Assembly (NCBI GenBank): GCA_021733925.1
Contig: JAIPJY010000002.1
Coordinates: 163,701-227,700, forward strand
Origin: Prosthecobacter sp.
Lineage (GTDB): Bacteria > Verrucomicrobiota > Verrucomicrobiia > Verrucomicrobiales > Verrucomicrobiaceae
DNA length: 64,000 nucleotides
Direction: 5' to 3'
In this document: piece by piece, positions 17,530 to 25,894 of the stretch
How the letters are laid out: every line of letters starts with the position of its first letter
How positions within the stretch are numbered: the first letter of the stretch is position 1
Made by a program: the position numbers and the translations under genes
Notes under the pieces: generated by a model
Database searches by the model: none
What the model was told of the DNA's origin: nothing
Seen by the model: the letters and a program-made list of their open reading frames with translations, nothing else

Positions 17530-18312
17530 ATGCCCCTGAACCGCTCCAATCTCTGCTGGCTGGCCTTGGCCCTGATCACGGCGGGTTATCTCATCTTCTG
17601 GGCGCTGCTGCTCGGAGCCACGGCAGCTTATAGCACGACGGATTCGTGGCTGCAGGTGCTGCGGTCGCCGGAGATCCGGCATGCGACTTTTTTGAGTCTC
17701 GTGACTTGCTCGGTCGCGGCGGGTTTTGCACTCTTGCTTGCTGTGCCCGTGGGGTATTTGATGTCGCGCCTCGAGTTTCGCGGCAAATCGTGGCTGGATG
17801 CGGCGCTGGATATTCCCATCATCCTGCCCCCCTTGGTGGTCGGCCTGTGCCTGCTGATCTTTTTCCAGACGAAGATCGGCAAGGTGATCGAGATGGCGAT
17901 TCCCTTCACCTATCAAATCAGCGGCGTAGTGCTCGCTCAATTCGTCGTGGCTGCCGCATTCGCGATTCGCACCATGCGCGGTACGTTTCAGCATCTCTCG
18001 GCACGTCCTGAGGATGTGGCTCTCACCCTGGGCTGCACACGATTTCAGGCAATGTGGCATGTGGCGCTGCCAGCGGCGCGGCGTGGCATGGTGGCGGCGT
18101 TTTGCATCGCCTGGGCGCGCAGTCTAGGCGAGTTCGGGCCGATTCTCGTCTTTGCCGGTGCCACGCGCCTGAAGACGGAGGTGCTGCCGACGACGGTCTG
18201 GCTGGAGCTCAGCGTGGGAAATCTCGAAGCCGCCGTGGCGGTCAGCTTGTTCATGGTGCTGCTGGCTGTGCTGGTGCTGGTGGCGGTGCGTGCCACGGGG
18301 GAAAAAGTATGA
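17530..18312 (+). CDS. modB: Molybdate/tungstate-type ABC transporter permease
   Basis: The 260-aa inner-membrane protein has about six hydrophobic segments and the permease EAA-like loop (RPEDVALTLGCTRFQAMWHVALPAARRG, split here by description; key residues EDVA, LG and LP). ARSLGEFGPILVFAG is typical of ModB/CysT-type permeases. It overlaps the ATPase gene by 4 bp (ATGA). No ModA-type binding protein is adjacent: upstream is the restriction gene and downstream a DUF2868 gene. The substrate could be molybdate, tungstate or sulfate; ModB is the closest pattern. Confidence 0.82.
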   Translation: MPLNRSNLCWLALALITAGYLIFWALLLGATAAYSTTDSWLQVLRSPEIRHATFLSLVTCSVAAGFALLLAVPVGYLMSRLEFRGKSWLDAALDIPIILPPLVVGLCLLIFFQTKIGKVIEMAIPFTYQISGVVLAQFVVAAAFAIRTMRGTFQHLSARPEDVALTLGCTRFQAMWHVALPAARRGMVAAFCIAWARSLGEFGPILVFAGATRLKTEVLPTTVWLELSVGNLEAAVAVSLFMVLLAVLVLVAVRATGEKV

Positions 18313-18959
18313 TCCAGCTCGAACAACTTACCTGGAAGGTTTCTGGCCGCACGATTCTGGAGAATGTGACGGTGGCGATTCCGGCCAACACCTACGCGGT
18401 GCTGATGGGCTCGACTGGTTGCGGCAAAACCACGCTGCTGGAAATCCTCTGCGGCCTGCGCCAGCCGACCTCGGGTCGCATTTTGCTCGATGGCGTGGAT
18501 GTAACCGATCTGGAACCGCGTGAGCGTGGCATCGGGTATGTACCGCAGGATTTGGCGATGTTCCCGGGCTTGCGCGTGTGTGAGCAGATCGGGTTCGCCC
18601 CCAAACTGCGTGGCATGGCCCCTGCGGAACTGAATCAACGCGTAAACCGTCTTGCGGAGCAGTTTGGCATTGCCCCGCTGCTGGATCGGCTGCCTGACAT
18701 GCTTTCCGGCGGCGAAAAGCAGCGCGTGGCTCTTGCCCGTGCGCTGGCGGCGCAGCCCAAGCTGCTGCTTCTCGATGAACCGCTCTCCGCACTCGATGAA
18801 AGCATGCGGGCGGAGGCTGTTTCCCTGCTTCAGCGCGTGCAATCTGAGCATGCGCTCACCGTTTTGCACGTCACCCACTCCAGCAGCGAGGCCGCAGCGC
18901 TCGGCACCCTGCATCTGCGCATGGTGGCAGGGCGGTTGGAGGTGGAATCCAAGGGATGA
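18309..18959 (+). CDS. modC: ABC transporter ATP-binding protein, ModC-like
   Basis: The 216-aa ATPase has Walker A GSTGCGKTT (about residue 36), the Q-loop VPQDLAMFP, the ABC signature LSGGEKQR, Walker B LLLLDEPLSALDE and the H-loop HVTHSSSE. It lacks the C-terminal TOBE/MOP regulatory domain of full-length ModC, which makes it short for the family. It overlaps the permease stop (GTATGATC), showing tight coupling. Together with modB it would energise oxyanion import, but a substrate-binding protein must come from elsewhere. Confidence 0.85.
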   Translation: MIQLEQLTWKVSGRTILENVTVAIPANTYAVLMGSTGCGKTTLLEILCGLRQPTSGRILLDGVDVTDLEPRERGIGYVPQDLAMFPGLRVCEQIGFAPKLRGMAPAELNQRVNRLAEQFGIAPLLDRLPDMLSGGEKQRVALARALAAQPKLLLLDEPLSALDESMRAEAVSLLQRVQSEHALTVLHVTHSSSEAAALGTLHLRMVAGRLEVESKG

Positions 18960-19024
18960 TTTGCACTGTGGGGTTGGATTCCGGCCGAAGCTGCGTTTAG
19001 TGTGCTGAAAACACCCCCCTCTGA

Positions 19025-20488
19025 ATGGATTGGAATGACTGGCAGCGCGTGCTGAAATGGCGCGCACTCGAAGAAGGCGATGCCGATGGCGTTCTCGTCA
19101 ACGCGGAGCGTCGTCGCGAAGCCACGGCCCACACGCGGGCCGGACTGGCTTCCGAGGAGATCATCGGGGATGTGCTGGAAGAGCGTTCGGAGTCGTTTCT
19201 GGACAAACGGGCCGAATGGCTGGAGCGCGAGGCCGTGGGCTGGCGCGGTGAACTGATCCGTGTGCTGGAACTGCTGTGTGTGCCGCAGGGGCGCTGGTCC
19301 TGGGCACTCGCGGGCTGGGCCCTGGCGCTGCTCACGGGCTACTGGTTTACGGATCTGGGGCAGGCGGGCGAATTCAATCTGCTGGCACTGCCGCTGGTGG
19401 GTTTGCTGGCTTGGAATGCGGTGGTGATTATTCTCGGGTTGTTGTGCGAACTGATGCCGACCTCTGCTGTGGCGGGACGCGGTGGCTGGGTGGCCGAATT
19501 TCTCGCACATGGAATTTCGCGGATGGGCAAAGCCTCGAAGGAGGTCGGCAGCGGTGTGGCTGAAACTGTGCGGTCGCGGTATGAAGAGCTCGCATGGCCG
19601 CTGGCCTGGCGGCGCTTGCAGATGCGGCTGCGGATGTGGCTGCATGTGGCGGCGGCGTTGCTGGCCATAGGTGGTGCTGCCGCCTTGTATGCCCGTGGCT
19701 GGTCGCACGAATATCGTGCGGCGTGGGAAAGCACGCTGCTGGGTGAGAGCGAGGCCTCGGCGTTTTTTGAAACTTTGTTTAAACCAGCCTCGAAGGTGCT
19801 GCGAGTTCCCATTCCGCTGGACCAGATCCCCGGCATGCATCGGACTGCGGGCAAAGTGGACAAGCCAGCCCCAGCGCTGCCGTGGATTCATTTGTACGCA
19901 GGCACGCTGCTGGTGCTGATCGTGCTGCCGCGCCTCCTGCTGGCGGGGTTGGGTGCGGCGCGCTGCTGCCGGGTTGTCTCACAACCCGCCCGAACGTTGA
20001 GCTGGGGCGGCTACCTGCGTGCCTTGCTGCGTGCGGTGGAAGGCGGCAGCGAACGCATCCAGGTGCTCGTGCATGCCATCGAGCCCACGGCTACGCATCG
20101 CGAAGTGTGGGATCGTGGCGTGAGGGAGCGTTTTGGCGGCATGGCGCGTGCTGAGTATGTGCGAATTCCTGCCGGGGAGGAGGACGAGTTTGCCGCTGCC
20201 TGGCAGCCTGTGTGCGCCAATCTGGTGATGATTTTCAACATGGCCACCACCCCCGAGGCCGAGGTTCAGCGGCGGCTGGTCTCCGATGTGCGCCAGCGTC
20301 TGCTCACGAAGCATGCCGAGCCGGAGCTCATCGTGCTGCTGGACGGCACGAGTCTTGCGGGACGCTGGTCACCAGAAAAAATCGCCGGTCGTGAGCAGTT
20401 ATGGTCGCAGATGGTCGAAGGACTGGCCTCTGAAGTGATTGTGGCCGTGCGCAAAGAATCCGCACGCGCAAAGCCTCCGGCGTCGTAA
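19025..20488 (+). CDS. DUF2868-domain membrane protein
   Basis: The 487-aa protein has a charged N-terminal cytoplasmic region, then membrane segments near residues 95-140 (WALAGWALALLTGYWF, LVGLLAWNAVVIILGLL), near 205-222 and near 290-310. The C-terminal domain is soluble. The sequence and the next gene (a DUF3482 GTPase) match the known DUF2868-DUF3482 pair found in Proteobacteria. Its function is not established; the pairing suggests a membrane partner of the GTPase. The stop overlaps the GTPase start (TAATG). Confidence 0.75.
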   Translation: MDWNDWQRVLKWRALEEGDADGVLVNAERRREATAHTRAGLASEEIIGDVLEERSESFLDKRAEWLEREAVGWRGELIRVLELLCVPQGRWSWALAGWALALLTGYWFTDLGQAGEFNLLALPLVGLLAWNAVVIILGLLCELMPTSAVAGRGGWVAEFLAHGISRMGKASKEVGSGVAETVRSRYEELAWPLAWRRLQMRLRMWLHVAAALLAIGGAAALYARGWSHEYRAAWESTLLGESEASAFFETLFKPASKVLRVPIPLDQIPGMHRTAGKVDKPAPALPWIHLYAGTLLVLIVLPRLLLAGLGAARCCRVVSQPARTLSWGGYLRALLRAVEGGSERIQVLVHAIEPTATHREVWDRGVRERFGGMARAEYVRIPAGEEDEFAAAWQPVCANLVMIFNMATTPEAEVQRRLVSDVRQRLLTKHAEPELIVLLDGTSLAGRWSPEKIAGREQLWSQMVEGLASEVIVAVRKESARAKPPAS

Positions 20489-22032
20489 TGTTCATGAAGT
20501 TTTTGCCTCTTGTGCCCGCTCTTTTCTCCAGAAATAAAACCGCAAGCACTCCTGACCGACAGGCGGCGGAACTGACCGTGCGCGATGCTTCAGACATCGT
20601 CACGCTGAGCCTCATTTCGCACACGAATGCGGGCAAGACGACGCTGGCCCGCACGCTGCTGCGCCAGGATGTGGGCGAGGTGCGGGATGCGCCGCATGTG
20701 ACGCTGTTCAATGAATCGCACACCCTGCTGGAAACGGGAGGCTTCATGCTGCGGCTGTGGGATACCCCGGGCTTTGGCGACAGTGCACGGCTGATGAAGC
20801 GCCTGCAGCGTGAGCGCAGTCCGGTGCTGTGGTTTCTTTCGCAGACCTGGGACCGCATCACCGACCGGCCCTTGTGGTGCAGCCAGCAGGCCCTGAAAAA
20901 TGTGCGCGATGAAGCAGACGTGGTGTTGTATCTCGTCAATGCCGCCGAACCACCCGAAGCCGCCGCCTACATCGGCCCTGAGATGGAAATCCTCGGCTGG
21001 GTGGAAAAACCGGTCGTCGTTCTGCTGAATCAGACCGGTCTGCCGGGCAGTTCATCCCTGGAAGCCGCAGAGCTGGAAACCTGGCGGACGCATTTGAAGC
21101 AGTATGAGATCGTACGCGAAGTGCTGACGCTGGATGCCTTTGCCCGTTGCTGGGTGCAGGAGGACATCCTCATGGACTCTCTGGCCCCACTGATGCAGGG
21201 CTCCAAGATACCGACCTTCCTGCAAATCAAACGTGCCTGGGCGCACCGCAATGTGGAGGTGTTTCAGAGTTCGGTGCGCCTTATCTCAGAGCAACTCACC
21301 GCAGCACTGTTTGACGGCGTGGAGGTGCGCAATGAAACGCTGCTGGAACGCGTCGGATGGCAGCGCGATGACCTGAACCGCGAGTACAACGAGGCGCGCC
21401 AAAAACTGGCCACCCAGCTCGCGGACCGCACCGAGCAGACGACCAACAACTTGATTGAAGTTCATGGCCTGAAAGGTCAGGCCGGGCATGAGTTGAACCA
21501 GATCGCGCGTGAGCACTTCCATCTGCCACAGGCCGTTTCGGAGAACATCTGGGGCGTGCTCGGCAGTTTCGCCGGTGGTGCGATGGGCGGGCTTATCGCC
21601 GATCTCAAACTGGGCGGCATGACCTTCGGTGGTGGTGCGCTGCTGGGCGGCCTTGCCTCCGGGATTGGTGCTTATGCTTTGATCCGCAGCTACAACCTTG
21701 TGCGTGGCAGCGACCAGCGTCTGCGCTGGTCACGCGAGCATTTCCGTGAGCAGGTCAAACTGGCGTTTCTCACCTACCTGGCCATCTGCCATTTTGGCCG
21801 TGGTCGAGGTGAGTGGAAGGAAAGCGCGCAGCCGCAGCACTGGCAGGAGGTCGTGGATGAGGTTACTGAACTGTACGCGGATGCGCTGGATCATCTGTGG
21901 AAATCCGGCGTGCAAAAAGACACTCAGCCTGCGGCACTTTCGCGTCAGTCCCGTCAGCTCACCGGAGACTGCATGGTGGCGCTGCTGGAGCGGTTGTACC
22001 CGGGTGTGGTGGCAGACTCATGGCGGGCATAG
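20488..22032 (+). CDS. GTPase with DUF3482 domain
   Basis: The 514-aa protein carries an Era/TrmE-like G domain: G1 SHTNAGKTTL (about residue 48), G3 WDTPGFGD (about 91) and a G4-like LLNQTGLPG in place of NKxD. The C-terminal DUF3482 region contains a glycine-zipper membrane stretch (GSFAGGAMGGLIADL, then GGGALLGGLASGIGAY). This may insert into or associate with the membrane, in keeping with its DUF2868 partner. The substituted G4 (NQTG) may relax guanine specificity. Confidence 0.8.
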   Translation: MFMKFLPLVPALFSRNKTASTPDRQAAELTVRDASDIVTLSLISHTNAGKTTLARTLLRQDVGEVRDAPHVTLFNESHTLLETGGFMLRLWDTPGFGDSARLMKRLQRERSPVLWFLSQTWDRITDRPLWCSQQALKNVRDEADVVLYLVNAAEPPEAAAYIGPEMEILGWVEKPVVVLLNQTGLPGSSSLEAAELETWRTHLKQYEIVREVLTLDAFARCWVQEDILMDSLAPLMQGSKIPTFLQIKRAWAHRNVEVFQSSVRLISEQLTAALFDGVEVRNETLLERVGWQRDDLNREYNEARQKLATQLADRTEQTTNNLIEVHGLKGQAGHELNQIAREHFHLPQAVSENIWGVLGSFAGGAMGGLIADLKLGGMTFGGGALLGGLASGIGAYALIRSYNLVRGSDQRLRWSREHFREQVKLAFLTYLAICHFGRGRGEWKESAQPQHWQEVVDEVTELYADALDHLWKSGVQKDTQPAALSRQSRQLTGDCMVALLERLYPGVVADSWRA

Positions 22033-22050
22033 ATCGGGGGTCGATATGCC

Positions 22051-22614
22051 TCAAGGATGAGTCATCGGGACCACCATTGCTTTGGCTGCTTCAAACGACT
22101 CCACGATCTCCTTGTCTTCAGGAATTTGGGCAGAAGCAAATGCAGCTTCGAGATCGCTTCGGGTGATTCCCTCATGGGCGATCATCCAACGAATTTCCTG
22201 CATGTGCTGAGGATCGTCCCCTCGCATCATCTTGCTGAGAATGAGGTCCACCGTGGCCGGACGATAAAGCCTGATGTGCTGCAGCCGTGGACGTGGAATG
22301 GCAACACGGTGAATAAACCAGTCTCGTCGCAGGATGATCTGCCATTCTTCGAAGATATGCGTGAGATAGATTCCCAGCTCTTGCAGATCGGCATTGGCTG
22401 CCGTGAGGGCATCCCAGAAAGCCAGATCTTCGTTCATTTGATCCGATTGCTGCTTTGGCACCACTGCGTCCACATCTTGGGTCACGCCATATTCTGTTGG
22501 CGGATTGTCAAAACCCAGCCAGAGGGCTGATTTCCCGATCAGCGTCAATTCCACCTCATGATTCAGTCGGGTATCGAGGGTCTGTAGAATGAGGGTGGGA
22601 TTGTCAGCCAGCAT
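22051..22614 (-). CDS. DUF6036-type nucleotidyltransferase
   Basis: The 187-aa protein has a minimal nucleotidyltransferase layout: a glycine/serine helix start (LTLIGKSALWLGF) and a metal-binding acidic pair (TQDVDAV, about residues 45-51), as in AbiEii/MNT-like enzymes. In many genomes DUF6036 proteins sit in toxin-antitoxin-like pairs. Its start overlaps the stop of the upstream unknown gene by 11 bp, suggesting translational coupling and a functional pair. No activity can be assigned. The canonical GS motif appears as G-K-S. Confidence 0.65.
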   Translation of the reverse strand: MLADNPTLILQTLDTRLNHEVELTLIGKSALWLGFDNPPTEYGVTQDVDAVVPKQQSDQMNEDLAFWDALTAANADLQELGIYLTHIFEEWQIILRRDWFIHRVAIPRPRLQHIRLYRPATVDLILSKMMRGDDPQHMQEIRWMIAHEGITRSDLEAAFASAQIPEDKEIVESFEAAKAMVVPMTHP

Positions 22615-23155
22615 AACCTAGTGCTTTGACTTTTTGGGGCCGCAGCCACACGGCTTTTCCCTGCGTGCGGGGAGCGATCAGGCCCGGCAGGGAAACATAG
22701 CGTGAATGGTGCGGCATCACGCCGGGTGGAGGTGTGCCGGGAGGGAGTTCCGCCAGCAGGGTGCTCCAAAATTGCAGTTCTGGTTCATAGCGGGTCGCCG
22801 CTTCGGCGATGGCGCGGACTGCCGGTGTGCAGTCTTCATCGGTTGCCAGTCGTGCGATTCGCTTTGGGTCATTCGTTTCCGCGCCCAGCAGCATGGCCCC
22901 CAACCGGACCAGCCACGGATCATGGGCATTGGCTGTTCCCAGCAAGACGAGTGCGAGTTCTTCATTGGAGAAAGCCTCCTCAGTGACACGCTGCTGAGGT
23001 GGCGTGCGCCCCTGAAGATAGTGAAAGCAGCCTCGTGCGACGGCTTCATCCTTCCACTCCGCCGGTCCATGGAGCCCCAACCGTTGCGCCTTTAATCGCA
23101 GCGGCGAATCGCTCGCCATCAAGACGGGTTGCTGGACCGAGGGGGCCGTTTGCAT
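22604..23155 (-). CDS. Protein of unknown function paired with DUF6036
   Basis: The 183-aa product (MQTAPSVQQPVLMAS...) is mainly helical and Ala/Leu-rich, ending in a basic tail (GKAVWLRPQKVKALGYAG). I recognise no family. ATG 23155 is chosen because the longer frame to 23236 overlaps the upstream gene; ATG 23116 is another option. The 3' end overlaps the DUF6036 start by 11 bp. As first member of an overlapping pair it could be the regulatory or antitoxin side, which is inference only. Confidence 0.6.
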   Translation of the reverse strand: MQTAPSVQQPVLMASDSPLRLKAQRLGLHGPAEWKDEAVARGCFHYLQGRTPPQQRVTEEAFSNEELALVLLGTANAHDPWLVRLGAMLLGAETNDPKRIARLATDEDCTPAVRAIAEAATRYEPELQFWSTLLAELPPGTPPPGVMPHHSRYVSLPGLIAPRTQGKAVWLRPQKVKALGYAG

Positions 23156-23165
23156 GCCGCTGAAG

Positions 23166-23936
23166 TTAAACGGACACAGTGGGGCTGTAAACCCGCGATC
23201 CATCAAGCGCCGTGCTCTCACACAAACGTCTTTCAAGACGTGACTGGAAGCTCTGCCAGCAGCGCACGGCGCGGGAGCGGAAGTCGGCAGGGGTGATGTT
23301 CAGTCTGCGCAGGCAGTCGCGATGGTCCCAGGAGACGACGCAGGCGGTCGCGAGATGGATGGCTTGGAACTGCCAGCGCCAGAGGCGTTGCACGGCAGGG
23401 GTGAGAGTCTTGAGTCGCTCGAACAAAAAGTCGCGCTGGAAGGAGAGATGGCCCATTTCATCGCGCAGGAGTTTTTTGGCGACGGTCTGGACGACGGGAT
23501 CGCTGCAACGCAGGGAGAGCAGACCGAAATAGACTTCGGCGATGAGTTCCGCTGTGAGGAGCACCTGAATGTTGAACTCAAGGTTCACCAGATCGCGCAT
23601 CCAGCGGAAGATGGAGTTGGTCCATTGCTTCTGCAGCAAGGTGCCGCGCAGATGGGTGACCGTGCGCGCCAGCAGCGCGGCGTGGCTCTGCTCCTCAGCG
23701 ACGAAGAGATCGACGGCACGCTGATAGCCCTTCAGGTTTTCCAGCGAGGCGATGCTGCGGGTATAGCGGCGCAAGCGCGTCCCACCACCGCTTTCCCCTA
23801 GCTGGAAGATGGCGATGGAGCGGGCAAGAGCGGTGCGAACGTGTTCGGGCAAATCGCATGCGGTGTCCGGCAGTAGCAGTTCGTGATTGAGGCGGGTGTT
23901 GGCTTCGAAGTGGTTGATCCAATGTTGGGTGTTCAT
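23166..23936 (-). CDS. Ferritin-like diiron protein
   Basis: The 256-aa protein is almost entirely helical and carries two ExxH-type iron-binding pairs: EEQSH (about residue 73) and DEMGH (about 148), with further glutamates in LVNLEFNIQ and ELIAEVYF between them. This is the four-helix-bundle pattern of ferritin-like diiron oxygenases. ATG 23936 (MNTQHWINHFEA) is chosen; the open frame upstream is antisense-like sequence inside ispH. It lies 16 nt downstream of ispH, so it is probably in one operon with it. The substrate is unknown. Confidence 0.75.
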   Translation of the reverse strand: MNTQHWINHFEANTRLNHELLLPDTACDLPEHVRTALARSIAIFQLGESGGGTRLRRYTRSIASLENLKGYQRAVDLFVAEEQSHAALLARTVTHLRGTLLQKQWTNSIFRWMRDLVNLEFNIQVLLTAELIAEVYFGLLSLRCSDPVVQTVAKKLLRDEMGHLSFQRDFLFERLKTLTPAVQRLWRWQFQAIHLATACVVSWDHRDCLRRLNITPADFRSRAVRCWQSFQSRLERRLCESTALDGSRVYSPTVSV

Positions 23937-23952
23937 AAGGGTGGGTGGTGGG

Positions 23953-24849
23953 TTAGGCGGCGTGGAGCATGGAGCGGAGGAATTCGTGAACGGGGTTGCT
24001 GCGCAGTTCGGAGGCGATTTGGCGGAGGCGTTGCATGACGGCATCGACCGTTTCATCCAGCGTGGAAGTGCCAGCGGTGACGCCGACATTGCGGGCCTTC
24101 GAAAACCAGGCGGGATCGAGTTCATCGGGGTGTTCGATTTGCAGCGTGCGCAGGCCTTGAGCGGCGGCTTTCTGCGCGAGCTGGCGCGTGTTGTTGCTGT
24201 TGCGCCCGCCGATGACGATGATGTGATCGCAATCGCGCAATAGATCGTCCATCGCCGTCTGCCGTTGCTTGGTGGGATGGCAGATGGTGTCGACGAAACG
24301 CACTTCCGAACTGCGGTGGCGGCGCTTGATCGCATCCACCAGTCGCAGGGCGATTTCGACCGGCTGCGTGGTTTGTGCGACGATGCCGAGCTGCGGATGC
24401 GCAGGAATGCGGTCAAGATCAGTTTCTTCAAGCACCACGACCGCAGCGGGAAAATCACCGATGAGGCCGCGCACTTCGACGTGCTGACTCTGGCCGATGA
24501 CGATGGGCTGGTAGCCTTCATTCACCAGCATGGCGAGGGCGTGATGCGCCTTTTTCACGAGGGGGCAGGTGGTGTCGATGACGGTGTGGCCGGCACTTTT
24601 CCATGACTCACGATGCTGGTCGGAAGCGCCGTGGGCGGTGATGGCGACCTGCTGCGTGCTGGCGCTGTTTAAATCGTCGAGGTCACCGCGCTGCGCTCCG
24701 AGCGTGGCGAGATGGCGGTCCACGAGTGGATTGTGAACGAGCTGGCCGAGGATGGTGAGCGGGGCGCGCTGAGCGGCCGCGTGGGTGGTGCGCAGGGCGT
24801 AGCGGACGCCGAAGCACATGCCGTGATGTTGAGCGAGGATGATGTTCAT
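23953..24849 (-). CDS. ispH: 4-hydroxy-3-methylbut-2-enyl diphosphate reductase
   Basis: IspH makes IPP and DMAPP in the last step of the MEP isoprenoid pathway using a [4Fe-4S] cluster. The 298-aa product shows the three cluster cysteines: HGMCFGVRYA, TTCPLVKKAH and DTICHPTKQRQ. The catalytic Glu is in the GGRNSNNTRQLAQ/EHPDELD region, and the C-terminal TAGTSTLDETV replaces the more common TAGASTP. ATG 24849 (MNIILAQHHG) matches the family start. It follows the regulator gene by 49 nt with a palindrome in the gap, and precedes a ferritin-like gene. Confidence 0.92.
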   Translation of the reverse strand: MNIILAQHHGMCFGVRYALRTTHAAAQRAPLTILGQLVHNPLVDRHLATLGAQRGDLDDLNSASTQQVAITAHGASDQHRESWKSAGHTVIDTTCPLVKKAHHALAMLVNEGYQPIVIGQSQHVEVRGLIGDFPAAVVVLEETDLDRIPAHPQLGIVAQTTQPVEIALRLVDAIKRRHRSSEVRFVDTICHPTKQRQTAMDDLLRDCDHIIVIGGRNSNNTRQLAQKAAAQGLRTLQIEHPDELDPAWFSKARNVGVTAGTSTLDETVDAVMQRLRQIASELRSNPVHEFLRSMLHAA

Positions 24850-24860
24850 GGTGTTGTTGG

Positions 24861-24875
24861 CTTTGTGGGACAAAG
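24861..24875. promoter_or_regulatory. Putative operator upstream of ispH
   Basis: The palindrome CTTTG-TGGGA-CAAAG lies 12 nt upstream of the ispH start and continues as CAAAGTGAATGG, identical over 12 nt to the sequence at 25873-25884 before the membrane-protein gene. The shared CTTTG-N5-CAAAG pattern suggests one regulator, probably the winged-helix protein encoded next door. Confidence 0.55.
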
Positions 24876-24898
24876 TGAATGGATAAAAAACTGCGGTA

Positions 24899-25201
24899 TC
24901 AAGTTTGCTGGGCGGCTTTGACGATCTCACCGAGCACCTCGACGTAGTTTTTGAAGGCCGTGCGACCGGCGGGGGTGAGCTCGTAGCTGGTGCGCGGGCG
25001 GGTGCCGGATTCGTCGCGGTTTTCCTTGATGTAACCGGCAGTGCCGAGGGTGCGGAGATGGGAGATGAGGTTGCCGTCGCTCATGCTGAGTTCTGCCTTG
25101 AGATCCTGAAAGGCCCATTCGCCGCGTGTGGAGAGCAGCGTCATGATGGAGAGGCGGCCCTTTTCGTGAATGAGCTTGTCGATTTGATCGAAGTCGATCA
25201 T
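24899..25201 (-). CDS. Winged-helix transcriptional regulator (HTH_34/MarR-like)
   Basis: The 100-aa protein is a single winged-helix domain: helix 1 IDKLIHEKGRLSIMTLL, recognition segment LKAELSMSDGNLISHLRTL and wing SGTRPRTSYELTPAGRTAF. This matches the small one-domain regulators (PF13601 type) often coded next to a membrane protein. Its ATG shares one base with the stop of the upstream membrane gene (TAATG). Three matching palindromes around this cluster are the likely targets, suggesting autoregulation plus control of ispH. Confidence 0.85.
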   Translation of the reverse strand: MIDFDQIDKLIHEKGRLSIMTLLSTRGEWAFQDLKAELSMSDGNLISHLRTLGTAGYIKENRDESGTRPRTSYELTPAGRTAFKNYVEVLGEIVKAAQQT

Positions 25202-25854
25202 TACGGCTTCACCTCCGCAGGTTGGGCGCTGAAAAACACGGCCAGGGCATAAACGACATGCAGCAGGCCGAAGGTGAGGCCCATGACGAGAGACGCGGGA
25301 CCGAGATCGCTGGAGAGCAGGCGCACATCGCTGCAGGCGGCCCAGCCGAAGAAGGTCAGCAGTCCGGTGATCACAAAGGCCCAGCCCAGGCGGACCAGCG
25401 ACCGTGGTGAAAAGCTGGCCGTGCTGAGCAGGGCCAGACCGTAGCAAAGCGCCCAGATGAGCGCGGCGAGGGTGAGATTGTGCAGGAACACGATCAAACC
25501 AATGCCCACACAGCCGCCGACAAGCAAAGGCGGAACGAAAGCGCGCAAAGCCATGCGCATGCCGGCGGAGACGAAGGGCTGGCTGCGGCGTTTGGCCTCT
25601 TTGGCGAGCAGGAAGATGTTCAATGCCGAGGCGATGGCGAGAATGATGAGCCAGGTTTCAAGGAAGCACATGTCGCACATGGCGGCTTCGCCCTGGTTTT
25701 TTAGGGCATGCCACACCGGCCACCCGGAGGCGACGAGTGCCAGTACACCGCCGGTGAGCGCCGCAGGAGCGGAGACCGCACGGTAGATGTGCGCCTTTTC
25801 CATCAGGGAACGGATGATGCGGAGATTCTCCAAGGCGGCGTCTGTCGTGCTCAT
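25201..25854 (-). CDS. Integral membrane protein of unknown function
   Basis: The 217-aa protein has five to six hydrophobic segments (for example TGGVLALVASGWPVW, WLIILAIASALNIFLLA, FVPPLLVGGCVGIGLIVFL) and a short soluble N-terminus. A pair of cysteines (CDMC) follows the first segment. I recognise no transporter signature. It is the first gene of the regulator operon; small winged-helix regulators are commonly found with such proteins. ATG 25854 is chosen since the frame upstream covers the palindromic operator region. Confidence 0.75.
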   Translation of the reverse strand: MSTTDAALENLRIIRSLMEKAHIYRAVSAPAALTGGVLALVASGWPVWHALKNQGEAAMCDMCFLETWLIILAIASALNIFLLAKEAKRRSQPFVSAGMRMALRAFVPPLLVGGCVGIGLIVFLHNLTLAALIWALCYGLALLSTASFSPRSLVRLGWAFVITGLLTFFGWAACSDVRLLSSDLGPASLVMGLTFGLLHVVYALAVFFSAQPAEVKP

Positions 25855-25859
25855 GAGAG

Positions 25860-25880
25860 TCACTTTGTGCGCCAAAGTGA
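25860..25880. promoter_or_regulatory. Putative operator 1, perfect palindrome
   Basis: TCACTTTG-TGCGC-CAAAGTGA is a perfect 8+5+8 inverted repeat ending 6 nt from the membrane-protein start codon. It shares its core with the sites at 25895-25911 and 24861-24875 and is probably bound by the winged-helix regulator of this operon. Confidence 0.65.
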
Positions 25881-25894
25881 ATGGCGCAAGTAAA

